Positions 47,513 to 56,381 of a DNA stretch of 64,000 bases are shown here, piece by piece. The translations under genes and the position numbers were made by a program. The notes beneath the pieces were generated by a model. It saw nothing but the letters and a program-made list of their open reading frames with translations. It searched no databases and was not told the origin of the DNA. The DNA comes from Natronospira bacteriovora (lineage in GTDB: Bacteria > Pseudomonadota > Gammaproteobacteria > Natronospirales > Natronospiraceae): positions 1 through 64,000 of the forward strand of contig NZ_JAVDDT010000002.1 in the NCBI RefSeq assembly GCF_030848495.1. Direction: 5' to 3'. The first letter of the stretch is position 1. Every line of letters begins with the position of its first letter.

Positions 47513-49786
47513 ATGACAAAAGAAAATAGCAACAAGACACGCTGGAAAGATGATCCGAAGGCGGGCCGGGAGGCGCGCCGTTACGAAAAACCCATTCCCT
47601 CGCGGGAATACATCCTCAAGTGCATGGAAGAGCTGGGTGAGCCCCAGGCCTTCGAGGATTTGACCGAAGAGTTGGGTCTGATTGATCCCGAGGAAGTCGA
47701 GGCCCTCACCTTCCGCATCCGCGCCATGATCCGTGACGGCCAGATCATCACCAACCGTCGCGGGGCGCTGTGCCTGGTGGACCGGGTGGGACTGGTCACC
47801 GGCATAGTGACCGCCCACAAGGACGGTTTCGGTTTCTGCATCCCCGACGACGGCCAGGAAGACGTGTTCCTCCCGCCCCGGGAGATGCGCGAGATCATGC
47901 ACGGCGACCGCGTCGCGGTTCGCGTGGTGGATATCGACCGCCGCAATCGCCCGGTCGGCTCCCTGGCACGCATCCTGTCCCGCAATACCGAAGACCTGGT
48001 GGGGCGTTATTTCGAGGAATCCGGTATCAGTTTCGTGGTGCCGGACAACAGCCGCTACAACCAGGACATCTTCGTGCCGCCGGAAAAGCGCGGCGGAGCG
48101 AAGCACGGCCAGATCGTGCGGGTCATCCTGGAGATGTATCCCAGCCGCCGCAATCAACCCATCGGCCGGGTGGACAAGATTCTTGGTGATCATCGGGATC
48201 CCGGCATGGAAATCGATATTGCCGTGCACTCCCATGGCCTGCCCCGGGAATGGCCCGATGGAGTGGAAGCCGAGGCGAAATCTTTCGGCGAATCCGTGCC
48301 GGATTCCGCGGCCGAGGGGCGCAAGGATTTCCGTGACGTTCCGCTCATCACCATCGATGACGAAACCGCCATGGACTTTGATGACGCGGTGTTCTGTGAG
48401 CGTACGGAGAATGACGGCTTCCGCCTGCTGGTGGCGATTGCCGATGTGGCGGAGTACGTGCAGCCGGACAGCGCCCTGGACGCCGAGGCCTTCCGTCGCG
48501 GGACCTCCGTGTACTTCCCCGGCACCGTCATCCCCATGCTGCCGGAAGTGCTGTCCAACGGTCTCTGCTCCCTGAACCCGGACGTGAATCGTCTGACCAT
48601 GGTCTGCGAGCTCTTCTTCGACGAGAACGGCAAGGTCAAGAGCAGCCGTTTCCATGAAGGCATCATCCGCTCCCATGCCCGCCTGACCTACAACAAGGTC
48701 TGGGCCATGCTGCAGGGTGACAAGGAACTGCGCCGGGAATACGAGCACGTGCTGGGCAATGTGGAAAATCTGCACGATCTGTTCCGCAAGTTGCTGAGCC
48801 GTCGCCATCAGCGTGGTGCCATCGACTTCGAGACGGTGGAGACCAAATTCCTCTTCGATGACTTCGGCAAGATCGAACGCATCGTACCCACGGAGCGCAA
48901 TGATGCCCATCGCCTGATCGAGGAATGCATGATTGCCGCCAACGTGGCGACGGGTGAATTTCTGGCGAAACACCGCATGCCGACCCTGTACCGGGTGCAT
49001 GAGGGGCCGGAGCAGGAGAAGGTCACGGATCTGCGGGAGTTTCTCGGCAAGCTCGGTCTGAAGCTGGGCGGTGGCGAGTCACCGGAGCCGAAGCATTACG
49101 CCCAGGTTCTGCGTGATGCCCAGGGGCGCGAGGATGATACCCTGATCCAGACGGTGTTGCTGCGCTCTCTCAAGCAGGCCATGTACAGCCCCAAGAACGT
49201 GGGCCACTTCGGCCTCTCCCACGACACCTATCTGCACTTTACCTCGCCCATTCGTCGCTATCCGGATCTGCTGGTGCACCGGGCGCTGAAACATGTTCTG
49301 CGCAAGGAGCCGGAGGATGAATACGCTTACGGCTTCAAGGACATGGAACGCATCGGTGGCCATTGTTCTTCCACCGAGCGCCGGGCTGACGAGGCCACCC
49401 GTGATGCGGCCGATACCCTGAAGTGCGAGTTCATGCAGAGCCGAGTGGGTGAGGAGTACGAGGGCATGATCGTGGGAGTGACCTCCTTCGGCCTGTTCGT
49501 GAAGCTGAAGGAGGTCTATATCGAGGGCCTGGTTCACGTCACCTCCCTGCCCAACGATTACTACAAGTTCGACGCCGCCGGCCACCGCATGGTGGGCGAG
49601 CGCTCCGGCCGGGTGTTCCGTCTGACGGACAGCCTCAAGGTTCGCGTGGTGCGTGTGGACCCGGACGAGCGCAAGATTGACCTGGAGCCGGCCGAGGCGG
49701 AGGCCGACGGCGGCCGGGGCGGCGATGGAGGCCGGAAGGGACCGAAGGGCCGCAAGGGTCGGAAAAAGGGCAAGCGGCGTGACTGA
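47513..49786 (+). CDS. rnr: Ribonuclease R
   Basis: A 757-residue 3'-5' exoribonuclease of the RNB family that degrades structured RNA and matures rRNA/tmRNA. N-terminal HTH and cold-shock domains (IVTAHKDGFGFCIPDD). RNB catalytic stretch DDETAMDFDDAVFCER with metal-binding Asp residues. ILSNGLCSLNPDV-like and HYTSPIRRYPDL-like segments (here HFTSPIRRYPDL). S1 domain EYEGMIVGVTSFGLFVKL. The end is a basic Gly/Lys/Arg tail. It overlaps rlmB by 8 nt, the usual gammaproteobacterial pairing. Confidence 0.97.
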   Translation: MTKENSNKTRWKDDPKAGREARRYEKPIPSREYILKCMEELGEPQAFEDLTEELGLIDPEEVEALTFRIRAMIRDGQIITNRRGALCLVDRVGLVTGIVTAHKDGFGFCIPDDGQEDVFLPPREMREIMHGDRVAVRVVDIDRRNRPVGSLARILSRNTEDLVGRYFEESGISFVVPDNSRYNQDIFVPPEKRGGAKHGQIVRVILEMYPSRRNQPIGRVDKILGDHRDPGMEIDIAVHSHGLPREWPDGVEAEAKSFGESVPDSAAEGRKDFRDVPLITIDDETAMDFDDAVFCERTENDGFRLLVAIADVAEYVQPDSALDAEAFRRGTSVYFPGTVIPMLPEVLSNGLCSLNPDVNRLTMVCELFFDENGKVKSSRFHEGIIRSHARLTYNKVWAMLQGDKELRREYEHVLGNVENLHDLFRKLLSRRHQRGAIDFETVETKFLFDDFGKIERIVPTERNDAHRLIEECMIAANVATGEFLAKHRMPTLYRVHEGPEQEKVTDLREFLGKLGLKLGGGESPEPKHYAQVLRDAQGREDDTLIQTVLLRSLKQAMYSPKNVGHFGLSHDTYLHFTSPIRRYPDLLVHRALKHVLRKEPEDEYAYGFKDMERIGGHCSSTERRADEATRDAADTLKCEFMQSRVGEEYEGMIVGVTSFGLFVKLKEVYIEGLVHVTSLPNDYYKFDAAGHRMVGERSGRVFRLTDSLKVRVVRVDPDERKIDLEPAEAEADGGRGGDGGRKGPKGRKGRKKGKRRD

Positions 49787-50501
49787 CATCGTTGCCGGCA
49801 TTCATGCCGTCCGGGCGGCCCTGCAGGCCGGGCGTGTGACCGAATTGCATGTGGCCGTGGGCAATCGTCGTGTTCGAGAACTCGTCGACATGGCGAATGC
49901 GGCCCGCATTCCGGTGATGGATGCCGACAAGCAGCAGCTCATGATCATGGCCGGTACCGATCGGCACCAGGGGATTGTGGCGAAGGCCGAAGCCGGTGGC
50001 AGGGTGGCTGACCTGGACGAGCTGGTGACCCGGGCCGAAAACGGGGATTCATTGCTGCTGCTGGTGCTGGACGGGGTTCAGGACCCGCACAATCTTGGCG
50101 CCTGCCTGCGCACGGCGGATGCGGCGGGGGTGGATGCCGTCATCGTGCCGAAAGATCGTTCCAGCCCCTTGACCCCCGCCGCCCGCAAGGTCGCCGCCGG
50201 GGGCGCCGAGTCGGTGCCCTTCCTGAGCGTGACCAATCTGGCCCGCACCCTGGAACGGCTGCGCGAGGCCGGCATATGGACAGTAGGTCTGGCCGGGGAG
50301 GCCGGCCAGAGTCTCTACGAGCTGGATCTGCGCGGTCCCCTGGCCCTGATCCTCGGTGCCGAAGCCGATGGCCTGCGCCGTCTGACCCGTGAAAACTGTG
50401 ATTTTCTCGCCGCTTTGCCCATGGCGGGGCAGGTGGAGAGCCTGAATGTGTCGGTCACGGCGGGTGTCTGTCTGTACGAAGCCGTCCGCCAGCGGGCCTA
50501 G
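49779..50501 (+). CDS. rlmB: 23S rRNA Gm2251 2'-O-methyltransferase RlmB
   Basis: A 240-residue SPOUT methyltransferase. GTG start (TDIVAGIHAVRAAL) lies within the rnr 3' end, with AAAGGG upstream, so it is coupled. The N-terminal L30e-like RNA-binding domain includes the GIVAKAEAGG stretch. Knot motifs: LDGVQDPHNLGACLRTADAAGVDAVI in parts, ALILGAEADGLRRLTRENCD, and MAGQVESLNVSVTAGVCLYEA. Length matches E. coli RlmB (243). A hexamer hairpin follows the stop by 37 nt. Confidence 0.96.
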   Translation: MTDIVAGIHAVRAALQAGRVTELHVAVGNRRVRELVDMANAARIPVMDADKQQLMIMAGTDRHQGIVAKAEAGGRVADLDELVTRAENGDSLLLLVLDGVQDPHNLGACLRTADAAGVDAVIVPKDRSSPLTPAARKVAAGGAESVPFLSVTNLARTLERLREAGIWTVGLAGEAGQSLYELDLRGPLALILGAEADGLRRLTRENCDFLAALPMAGQVESLNVSVTAGVCLYEAVRQRA

Positions 50502-50538
50502 CAACGCAAAGGCCGGAATTCGCCCCAATCCTACGAAA

Positions 50539-50623
50539 TCGTTGTCGTTGTCGTTGTCGGCCTTTTTGCCTCGTTAGAAGAGCAGAAACCCGATTACGAC
50601 AACGACAACGACAACGAATACGA
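50539..50623. repeat. GTNRTC hexamer hairpin element, copy 5
   Basis: Left arm 50539-50560: GTTGTC units then GGCCTTTTTG. Right arm 50588-50623: CCCGATTAC, then GACAAC units, ending GAATACGAG. It is the shortest and most degenerate copy, with a 27-nt loop. It lies between rlmB and the rpsF operon, about 185 nt before rpsF. Confidence 0.85.
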
Positions 50624-50807
50624 GGACCAGGGCAATCCTCCCCCCTTTGGGCTTGCGGACCTCTCGCAATTCCCCTAAAATTCGTCGATTAATCCCCGGG
50701 CCGGCACCGGGGCTTTTGTTTTTGTGGCGTTTCCCTGTCGGCGGGTCGTCACGCTCTCTGCTTCACCGCGCAGGCGGGAGGCCGAATCCGAAGGGAGTTT
50801 TACTCGA

Positions 50808-51173
50808 ATGCGTCATTACGAGATCGTTTTTCTGACTCACCCGGACCAGAGTGACCAGGTTCCGGCGATGATCGAACGTTACAAGTCCATCATCGAGTCC
50901 GCCGAAGGCACCGTTCATCGCCTGGAGGACTGGGGTCGTCGTCAGCTGGCCTATCCGATCAACAAGGTGCTCAAGGCGCACTACGTTCTGATGAACGTGG
51001 AATGCAGCCAGGAAGCGCTGGAGGAAATCCTCTCCGCCTTCCGCTTCAACGATGCCGTGATCCGTCATCTGGTCATCGGCCGCGAAGAAGCTGTCACCGA
51101 GCCCTCTCCGCTGTCCAAGCCGGAAGGTGAAAGCAGCCGTGAAGAGCGCGAAGAGTCCACTGCCAGCGCCTGA
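50808..51173 (+). CDS. rpsF: 30S ribosomal protein S6
   Basis: A 121-residue protein starting [14 protein letters not shown], with AAGGGAG upstream. It has the [13 protein letters not shown] motif and ends in a Ser/Glu-rich tail ([11 protein letters not shown]), the region modified by RimK in enterobacteria. First gene of rpsF-rpsR-DUF2232-rplI. Four-strand two-helix fold expected. Confidence 0.98.
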   Translation: MRHYEIVFLTHPDQSDQVPAMIERYKSIIESAEGTVHRLEDWGRRQLAYPINKVLKAHYVLMNVECSQEALEEILSAFRFNDAVIRHLVIGREEAVTEPSPLSKPEGESSREEREESTASA

Positions 51174-51206
51174 GCGCGGCAATAAAACCGGATAGGAGAT
51201 ACAGAC

Positions 51207-51437
51207 ATGTCCCGATTTTTCCGTCGTCGCAAGTTCTGCCGTTTCACCGCCGAAGGTGTCAAGGAGATCGATTACAAGGATCTCGGCACCCTGAAGGCCT
51301 ATGTCACGGAAGCCGGCAAGATTGTGCCCAGCCGCATTACCGGCACCTCCGCCTTCTACCAGCGCCAGCTGTCCCGGGCCGTGAAGCGTGCCCGTTATCT
51401 GGCCCTGCTGCCCTACACGGACGGCCACACCAACTGA
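51207..51437 (+). CDS. rpsR: 30S ribosomal protein S18
   Basis: A 76-residue protein with [39 protein letters not shown] in parts and [36 protein letters not shown] ribosome site upstream. It binds S6 on the 30S platform. Lies 33 nt after rpsF. Confidence 0.98.
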   Translation: MSRFFRRRKFCRFTAEGVKEIDYKDLGTLKAYVTEAGKIVPSRITGTSAFYQRQLSRAVKRARYLALLPYTDGHTN

Positions 51438-51502
51438 TCCGGCCTCGCTGGCCGGAATGGACGTCTGGCCCCATGGGGCCAGATGTTTGCTGGAGCTGAT
51501 GC

Positions 51503-52411
51503 ATGCAGGCGGTCCTGTCCTGGATAATGAGCAGCCGCTGGCGAGCCGCCATCGTGGTCTGGCTCACCGGGGCGATCCAGTGGCTGAGCCTGCTGGGCGG
51601 CGGTCTGGTGGCCCTGGTGGGATTACGCCAGGGGCCGGCGGAAGGGCTCGCCGTGGCCCTGCTCGCCAGTGCGGGCCTGGTTCCCTTCGCCCTGTTCGTG
51701 GGAATGCCTCCCATTGTCATGGCGGGAACAGCACTCTCCTTGTGGTTGCCGGTGCTGGTGATGAGCTGGAACCTGCGCCGAACCCAGTCCCTGTCAGGCA
51801 GTCTGCAATTGGCCGGGCTGTTCGGGATGATGGTGGTGCTGGCCTTTTTCGCCAGTCCGGAAACGGGCGGAGAGATCAGCCGACGCCTGGTTGACCAGGT
51901 CCTGGTGCCGCTGTTTGAGGCGTCCCGCGATGGTGGGGTGCCCGGCGAGAGGGAGCTGGATGCCATGGCTCGGCTGGTGCCGGGCGTGCTGGCAACGGCA
52001 CTGACGGCAGCACTGATCGTGAGTCTGATACTGGGTCGCTGGTGGCAGGCGATCCTGTATAATCCCGGGGGATTCCGGGCGGATTTTCACGAGCTGCGCC
52101 ACGGTCAGGTCGCCGTTCTGGCAGGGGGTGCCCTGTTCGTTCTGGCGGCTCTGACCACCATCGGCATCATCGACAGTCTGGCTCTGGTGGCCATCCTGTT
52201 ACTGATGTTCCAGGGGCTGGCCGTTTGCCATGCCCTGGTTCATCGTCGCGGCATGAGCGGATTCTGGCTGGCGCCGGTCTATCTCATGCTGGTACTGATG
52301 TCCCTTCCGGCGATGAGCCTGCTGGCTGCGCTGGCGATACTGGATAATGTGATTGATTTCCGGGGGCGTTTTGCTCCGGCCACTGGCCAGGAAAACAGCG
52401 CCAACGATTAA
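51503..52411 (+). CDS. DUF2232-like membrane protein
   Basis: A 302-residue integral membrane protein with about eight helices. Its place between rpsR and rplI, with GGAG upstream, is characteristic of the DUF2232 (YybS-like) family in many gammaproteobacteria. The conserved-looking central loop is LILGRWWQAILYNPGGFRADFHELR, and another motif is LFQGLAVCHALVHRRGMSGFWL-like near 235-260. Function is unknown; membrane transport or envelope roles are unproven. Confidence 0.85.
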   Translation: MQAVLSWIMSSRWRAAIVVWLTGAIQWLSLLGGGLVALVGLRQGPAEGLAVALLASAGLVPFALFVGMPPIVMAGTALSLWLPVLVMSWNLRRTQSLSGSLQLAGLFGMMVVLAFFASPETGGEISRRLVDQVLVPLFEASRDGGVPGERELDAMARLVPGVLATALTAALIVSLILGRWWQAILYNPGGFRADFHELRHGQVAVLAGGALFVLAALTTIGIIDSLALVAILLLMFQGLAVCHALVHRRGMSGFWLAPVYLMLVLMSLPAMSLLAALAILDNVIDFRGRFAPATGQENSAND

Positions 52412-52435
52412 CCGATACGATTCAGGTAGATAGCT

Positions 52436-52885
52436 ATGGAAGTCATACTCCTCGACAAGGTTGAAAATCTCGGTGGTCTGGGTGACAAGGTAACCGTGAA
52501 GCCCGGTTACGGTCGCAACTACCTCATTCCCTATGGCATCGCCAAGCCGGCGACCAAGGAAAACATTGCCGAATTCGAGGCCCGTCGCGCCGAGCTTGAA
52601 AAGCAGGCCGCCGAGGCTCTGGAAGCGGCCAAGGCCCGTGCCGAGAAGCTGGAAGGCATGACGCTGGAGATCACCGCCAAGGCGGGTTCCGAAGGCAAGC
52701 TGTTCGGCTCCGTGGGTCCCATCGACATCGAAGATGCCCTCAAGGCCCAGGGTCACGAGGTCGAGCGCAAGGAAATCCGCATGCACGACGGTCCCCTGCG
52801 GGAAGCCGGCGAGCACAAGGTGGATCTGCACCTGCACACCGATGTAGACGTCACCATTACCGTGACGGTCATCGGCGAGGAATAA
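52436..52885 (+). CDS. rplI: 50S ribosomal protein L9
   Basis: A 149-residue protein. N-terminal [36 protein letters not shown] (in parts), a long central helix of Glu/Ala/Lys, and a C-terminal domain [14 protein letters not shown]. Full length. Last ribosomal gene of the operon, with a GC hairpin after it. Confidence 0.98.
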   Translation: MEVILLDKVENLGGLGDKVTVKPGYGRNYLIPYGIAKPATKENIAEFEARRAELEKQAAEALEAAKARAEKLEGMTLEITAKAGSEGKLFGSVGPIDIEDALKAQGHEVERKEIRMHDGPLREAGEHKVDLHLHTDVDVTITVTVIGEE

Positions 52886-52900
52886 TCCTGCCTGAACCAG

Positions 52901-52927
52901 CGGGCCGTTCCCGGTGGGGGCGGCCCG
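52901..52927 (+). terminator. GC-rich hairpin after rplI
   Basis: CGGGCCG (52901-52907) pairs with CGGCCCG (52921-52927). No clear T-run follows, so termination is possible but weak. Confidence 0.45.
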
Positions 52928-53035
52928 TGGCTTCTGTCTGCGTCACTTTGGTGGCAGAGTAGGGCGGAAGTGCAAGCGGTACCGGCCAGCCACTTCGGTC
53001 TGGCCTTCGGTGAGCGCCTTGCAGGAGGGCATGGT

Positions 53036-54427
53036 ATGGTCAGTTCGGCAGAATCAATGCACAGCGGCATGGACACGGATGCCCTCAAGGTCCCGCCGCA
53101 CTCTCTTGAAGCCGAACAGGCCGTCCTCGGTGCCCTGATGCTGGACAACAGCAGCTGGGATCAGATCGCTGACCGCCTCTCCGACGAAGACTTCTATCGT
53201 CGCGATCACAAGATCATCTTCAGTGCCATCGCCGCCCTGTCCGAGAAGGGCGAGCCCAGCGATGCCGTGACCGTTTCCGAACACCTGGAAAAGACCGCCG
53301 AACTGGATGATGCCGGCGGTCTGGCCTATCTGGGTGCACTCGCCAAGGACACGCCCAGTGCCGCCAACGTGCGCGCCTACGCGGACATCGTGCGAGAGCG
53401 TTCGGTGCTGCGTCAGCTCATCCGTATCGGTAACGAACTCAGTGAAAGTGCCTTCGCCCCGGACGGGCGCGGCAGCAAGGAACTGATCGAAGAGGCCGAG
53501 AAGCGGGTGTTCCAGATTGCCGAGCAGGGCAGTCGCGGCAGCAAGACCTACAGCCCCATCAAGGCCCTGTTGCGAGAGGCGGTGGATCGCATTGATGAGC
53601 TCATCCACAAGGACGAGCCGATTACCGGCGTGCCGTCGGGTCTCGACCGATTCGATGAGATGACCTCGGGCCTTCAGCCCAGTGATCTGATCATCCTCGC
53701 CGCCCGCCCCTCCATGGGCAAGACCTCCCTGGCCATGAACTTTGCCGAGCACGCGGCCATCCAGGCGAAGAAGTCCGTGGCCATCTTCAGTATGGAGATG
53801 TCGGGTGAGCAGCTCGCCATGCGCATGATCTCCTCGCTGGGCCGGGTGGATCAGTCCAAGGTTCGCACGGGCAAGATCTCGGAAGAGGACTGGCCGCGAA
53901 TCACCTCAGCCGTGCATCTGATGTCCGAGGCCCCCATCTTCATTGACGATACGCCCGCACTGACGCCTACGGAGCTGCGAGCCCGCTGCCGCCGGATCAA
54001 GCGTGAACACGATCTCGGCCTGGTGGTCGTCGATTACCTGCAGCTCATGCGCGTGGCTGGCATGTCCGAAAACCGGACCAATGAGATCTCCGAGATTTCC
54101 CGTGGCCTCAAGGCCCTGGCCAAGGAGCTGGACGTGCCGGTGATTGCGCTCTCCCAGCTCAACCGCAATCTCGAACAGCGCCCGGACAAGCGCCCCAAGA
54201 TGTCCGACCTGCGCGAATCCGGCAGTATCGAACAGGACGCCGACGTCATCGTCTTCATCTACCGTGACGAGGTGTACAACCCGGATACGCCCCACAAGGG
54301 CATGGCCGAACTGATCATCGAGAAACAGCGTAACGGCCCCACTGGCAAGGTGACCGCCACCTTCCTGGGCAGCTTCACCCGTTTCGAGAACTACATCAGT
54401 GATGAATATATGGATGGGGATTACTAA
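53036..54427 (+). CDS. dnaB: Replicative DNA helicase DnaB
   Basis: A 463-residue hexameric 5'-3' helicase. N-terminal primase-interacting domain (PPHSLEAEQAVLGALMLD). RecA-fold motor domain: ARPSMGKTSLAMNFAEHAA (Walker A, about 219), IFSMEMSGEQLAMRM, VVVDYLQLMR (Walker B), SQLNRNLEQRPDKRPKMSDLRESGSIEQDAD in parts. The ATG at 53036 has AGGAGG seven bases upstream. No intein. A hexamer hairpin separates it from alr. Confidence 0.98.
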   Translation: MVSSAESMHSGMDTDALKVPPHSLEAEQAVLGALMLDNSSWDQIADRLSDEDFYRRDHKIIFSAIAALSEKGEPSDAVTVSEHLEKTAELDDAGGLAYLGALAKDTPSAANVRAYADIVRERSVLRQLIRIGNELSESAFAPDGRGSKELIEEAEKRVFQIAEQGSRGSKTYSPIKALLREAVDRIDELIHKDEPITGVPSGLDRFDEMTSGLQPSDLIILAARPSMGKTSLAMNFAEHAAIQAKKSVAIFSMEMSGEQLAMRMISSLGRVDQSKVRTGKISEEDWPRITSAVHLMSEAPIFIDDTPALTPTELRARCRRIKREHDLGLVVVDYLQLMRVAGMSENRTNEISEISRGLKALAKELDVPVIALSQLNRNLEQRPDKRPKMSDLRESGSIEQDADVIVFIYRDEVYNPDTPHKGMAELIIEKQRNGPTGKVTATFLGSFTRFENYISDEYMDGDY

Positions 54428-54456
54428 CCCCCACACTTAACAGAATGCCCCGGCCA

Positions 54457-54558
54457 TCGTAGTCGTAATCGTAATCGTAATCGGGTTTTCCCGAGACTCG
54501 AAAAAAAAACACGACTACGACTACGACTACGACTACGACTACGATTACGATTACGAGA
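54457..54558. repeat. GTNRTC hexamer hairpin element, copy 6
   Basis: Left arm 54457-54488: GTAGTC and three GTAATC units, then GGGTTTTC. A nine-A run lies in the loop. Right arm 54511-54558: GACTAC units, then GATTAC units, ending ACGAGAGA. It uses GTAGTC where other copies use GTTGTC. The ending ACGAGAGA lies 6 nt from the alr start and seems to serve as its ribosome site. Confidence 0.9.
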
Positions 54559-54564
54559 GACACT

Positions 54565-55638
54565 ATGACCCGCGCCACCCGCGCCCGCATTGATACCGAT
54601 GCGTTGACCCATAACCTCACGCAGATCCGCCGGCGGGCGCCGGAGGCTCGGGTGATGGCCTGTGTGAAGGCCAACGGCTACGGGCATGGCCTGGTCGAGG
54701 CGGCGAAGGCCTTTCGTGGGGCAGATGCCTTTGCGGTGGCCTGTATCGAGGAGGCGCTGGAAATCCGCTCCTCGGGTCTGGGGCATCCGGTGGTTTTGCT
54801 GGAAGGGGTGCATTCCGCTGCGGAACTCAACCGGGCTCAGGAAAACAACTTTGAAGTGGTCATTCATGACCCCTGGCAGCTGTCCTTGCTGGAGGAAAGC
54901 CATGCCCGGGTGCCGGTGTGGATGAAGATCGATACCGGCATGCACCGCCTGGGCTTTGATCCCGCCGAGGCAGCAGAAGCCCGTGAACGCCTGCTGGGCA
55001 GCGGTGGCGTGAAGGGAGAGCTTCGCTACATGACCCATCTTGCCTCGGCGGATCTCCCCGGTGGCGAGCCGGATGCGGGTCAACAGATTCGTGACTTTCT
55101 GGAATGCGTGAAGGACTGGCCCGGGGAACGCTCCATCGCCAACTCGGCCGGTGTCATTGATTGGCCCGAAAGCCATCAGCAATGGATTCGTCCCGGTATT
55201 GCACTGTACGGGGCCACGCCCTTCGCTGATCGCTGTGGACGTGATCTTGGCCTGCGGCCTGGCATGACTGTCAGTACCGAACTCATCGCCATCAAGTCCA
55301 TTCGCAAGGGCGGCCAGGTCGGTTACGGTGGTTTCTGGACGGCCCCGGAAGACATGCAGCTTGGCGTTGCCGCCATCGGCTACGGTGATGGCTACCCCTG
55401 GCATGTGGCCACTGGAACGCCCGTGCTGCTGAATGGCGAACTCAGTCAGGTGGTGGGGCGGGTTTCCATGGATATGGTCACCATCGACCTGCGCCAGCAC
55501 CCACAGGCCGCGGTGGGTGATCAGGTGGTGCTGTGGGGTGAAGGCCTGCCCGTGGAGGAGATCGCCCGCCATGTGGGGACGATCCCCTACGAGCTACTTT
55601 GCGGGGTGACCCGACGCGTCAAGTTTGATGTGGTTTGA
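54565..55638 (+). CDS. alr: Alanine racemase
   Basis: A 357-residue PLP enzyme supplying D-alanine for peptidoglycan. PLP Lys35 in MACVKANGYGHG. N-terminal TIM barrel with MKIDTGMHRLGF and TMTHLASAD-like (here YMTHLASAD). ARPGIALYG-like region (RPGIALYGATPF), and C-terminal beta domain with the catalytic Tyr in VGYGGFW and GRVSMDMVTIDL. It follows dnaB, a common gammaproteobacterial arrangement. The leader carries a hexamer hairpin whose end provides GAGAGA before the ATG. Confidence 0.97.
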   Translation: MTRATRARIDTDALTHNLTQIRRRAPEARVMACVKANGYGHGLVEAAKAFRGADAFAVACIEEALEIRSSGLGHPVVLLEGVHSAAELNRAQENNFEVVIHDPWQLSLLEESHARVPVWMKIDTGMHRLGFDPAEAAEARERLLGSGGVKGELRYMTHLASADLPGGEPDAGQQIRDFLECVKDWPGERSIANSAGVIDWPESHQQWIRPGIALYGATPFADRCGRDLGLRPGMTVSTELIAIKSIRKGGQVGYGGFWTAPEDMQLGVAAIGYGDGYPWHVATGTPVLLNGELSQVVGRVSMDMVTIDLRQHPQAAVGDQVVLWGEGLPVEEIARHVGTIPYELLCGVTRRVKFDVV

Positions 55639-55661
55639 GGCAAACCGGATCGGGTAGGTAG

Positions 55662-56321
55662 CTACTCCCGGAAGGCCAGCCGAACCCCGGCCACCTCCAT
55701 CTCATCTCCGTTCTTCAGGCGCATGGATCGCGGTCCGGTTTCCCGTCCATTGACCCGGGGGCTGCCGCCGGCCACGGGAACCAGATAGAAGCCATCGCGA
55801 CGGCGGGTGACGGCGGCGACCTGTTCTCCGGCAACACCGATGGTGGTGACGGCTTCGTCCAGTATCAGGGTTTCACCGGCATTGTCTCCGCTCAAAACCT
55901 CAATGCGGATATCGTTCTTCTTGCCATTGACTGCGGTATCGGTACGGGCTGCTTCCTTCAGTGCGGAGCTGTCCGCGCCGGTATTGGCGAGGTCGTCCAG
56001 CCGCAGAATCATGGTGTCCTGGAAACTCGGGGGGGCGCTGGGCCCCTGATACTGGATACGGAACGGGCCGATGTGGAAGGCATCCCCGTCCCGCAGGCCG
56101 ACCCGGCGTACCCGTCGGTCGCCCAGGTGAGTGCCATTGGTGCTGCCCAGGTCTTCCACGCAGTAGTGATCCCCCCTCAGCTCGACGATGGCGTGATGGC
56201 CACTGACCCGGCCATCATCCAGGTGGATGTCGTTGTCTTCCTGGCGGCCAAGCGTCAGTCGCTTGCCCAGCTCGAACTGCCCCACCAGTGCATCGCGGTG
56301 ATGAACTGAAAGTCGTGCCAT
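55662..56321 (-). CDS. FHA-domain protein
   Basis: A 219-residue cytoplasmic protein with an N-terminal forkhead-associated domain. It carries the phosphothreonine-binding pattern LTLGRQEDNDIHLDD, RVSGHHAIV, and DLGSTNGTHLGDRRV. A second FHA-like domain at 130-219 is partly degenerate (TTIGVAGEQVAAVTRR, SPRVNGRET). It is adjacent to a PP2C phosphatase gene on the same strand, 61 nt apart. No Ser/Thr kinase is in the window, so the phosphorylating partner is elsewhere or absent. Confidence 0.9.
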   Translation of the reverse strand: MARLSVHHRDALVGQFELGKRLTLGRQEDNDIHLDDGRVSGHHAIVELRGDHYCVEDLGSTNGTHLGDRRVRRVGLRDGDAFHIGPFRIQYQGPSAPPSFQDTMILRLDDLANTGADSSALKEAARTDTAVNGKKNDIRIEVLSGDNAGETLILDEAVTTIGVAGEQVAAVTRRRDGFYLVPVAGGSPRVNGRETGPRSMRLKNGDEMEVAGVRLAFRE

Positions 56322-56381
56322 GTCGATTGCCCCTTTGGTTTTCTGTCGTATTGGTCTCTCACCGGGCGCGCAGGCCTGGCC

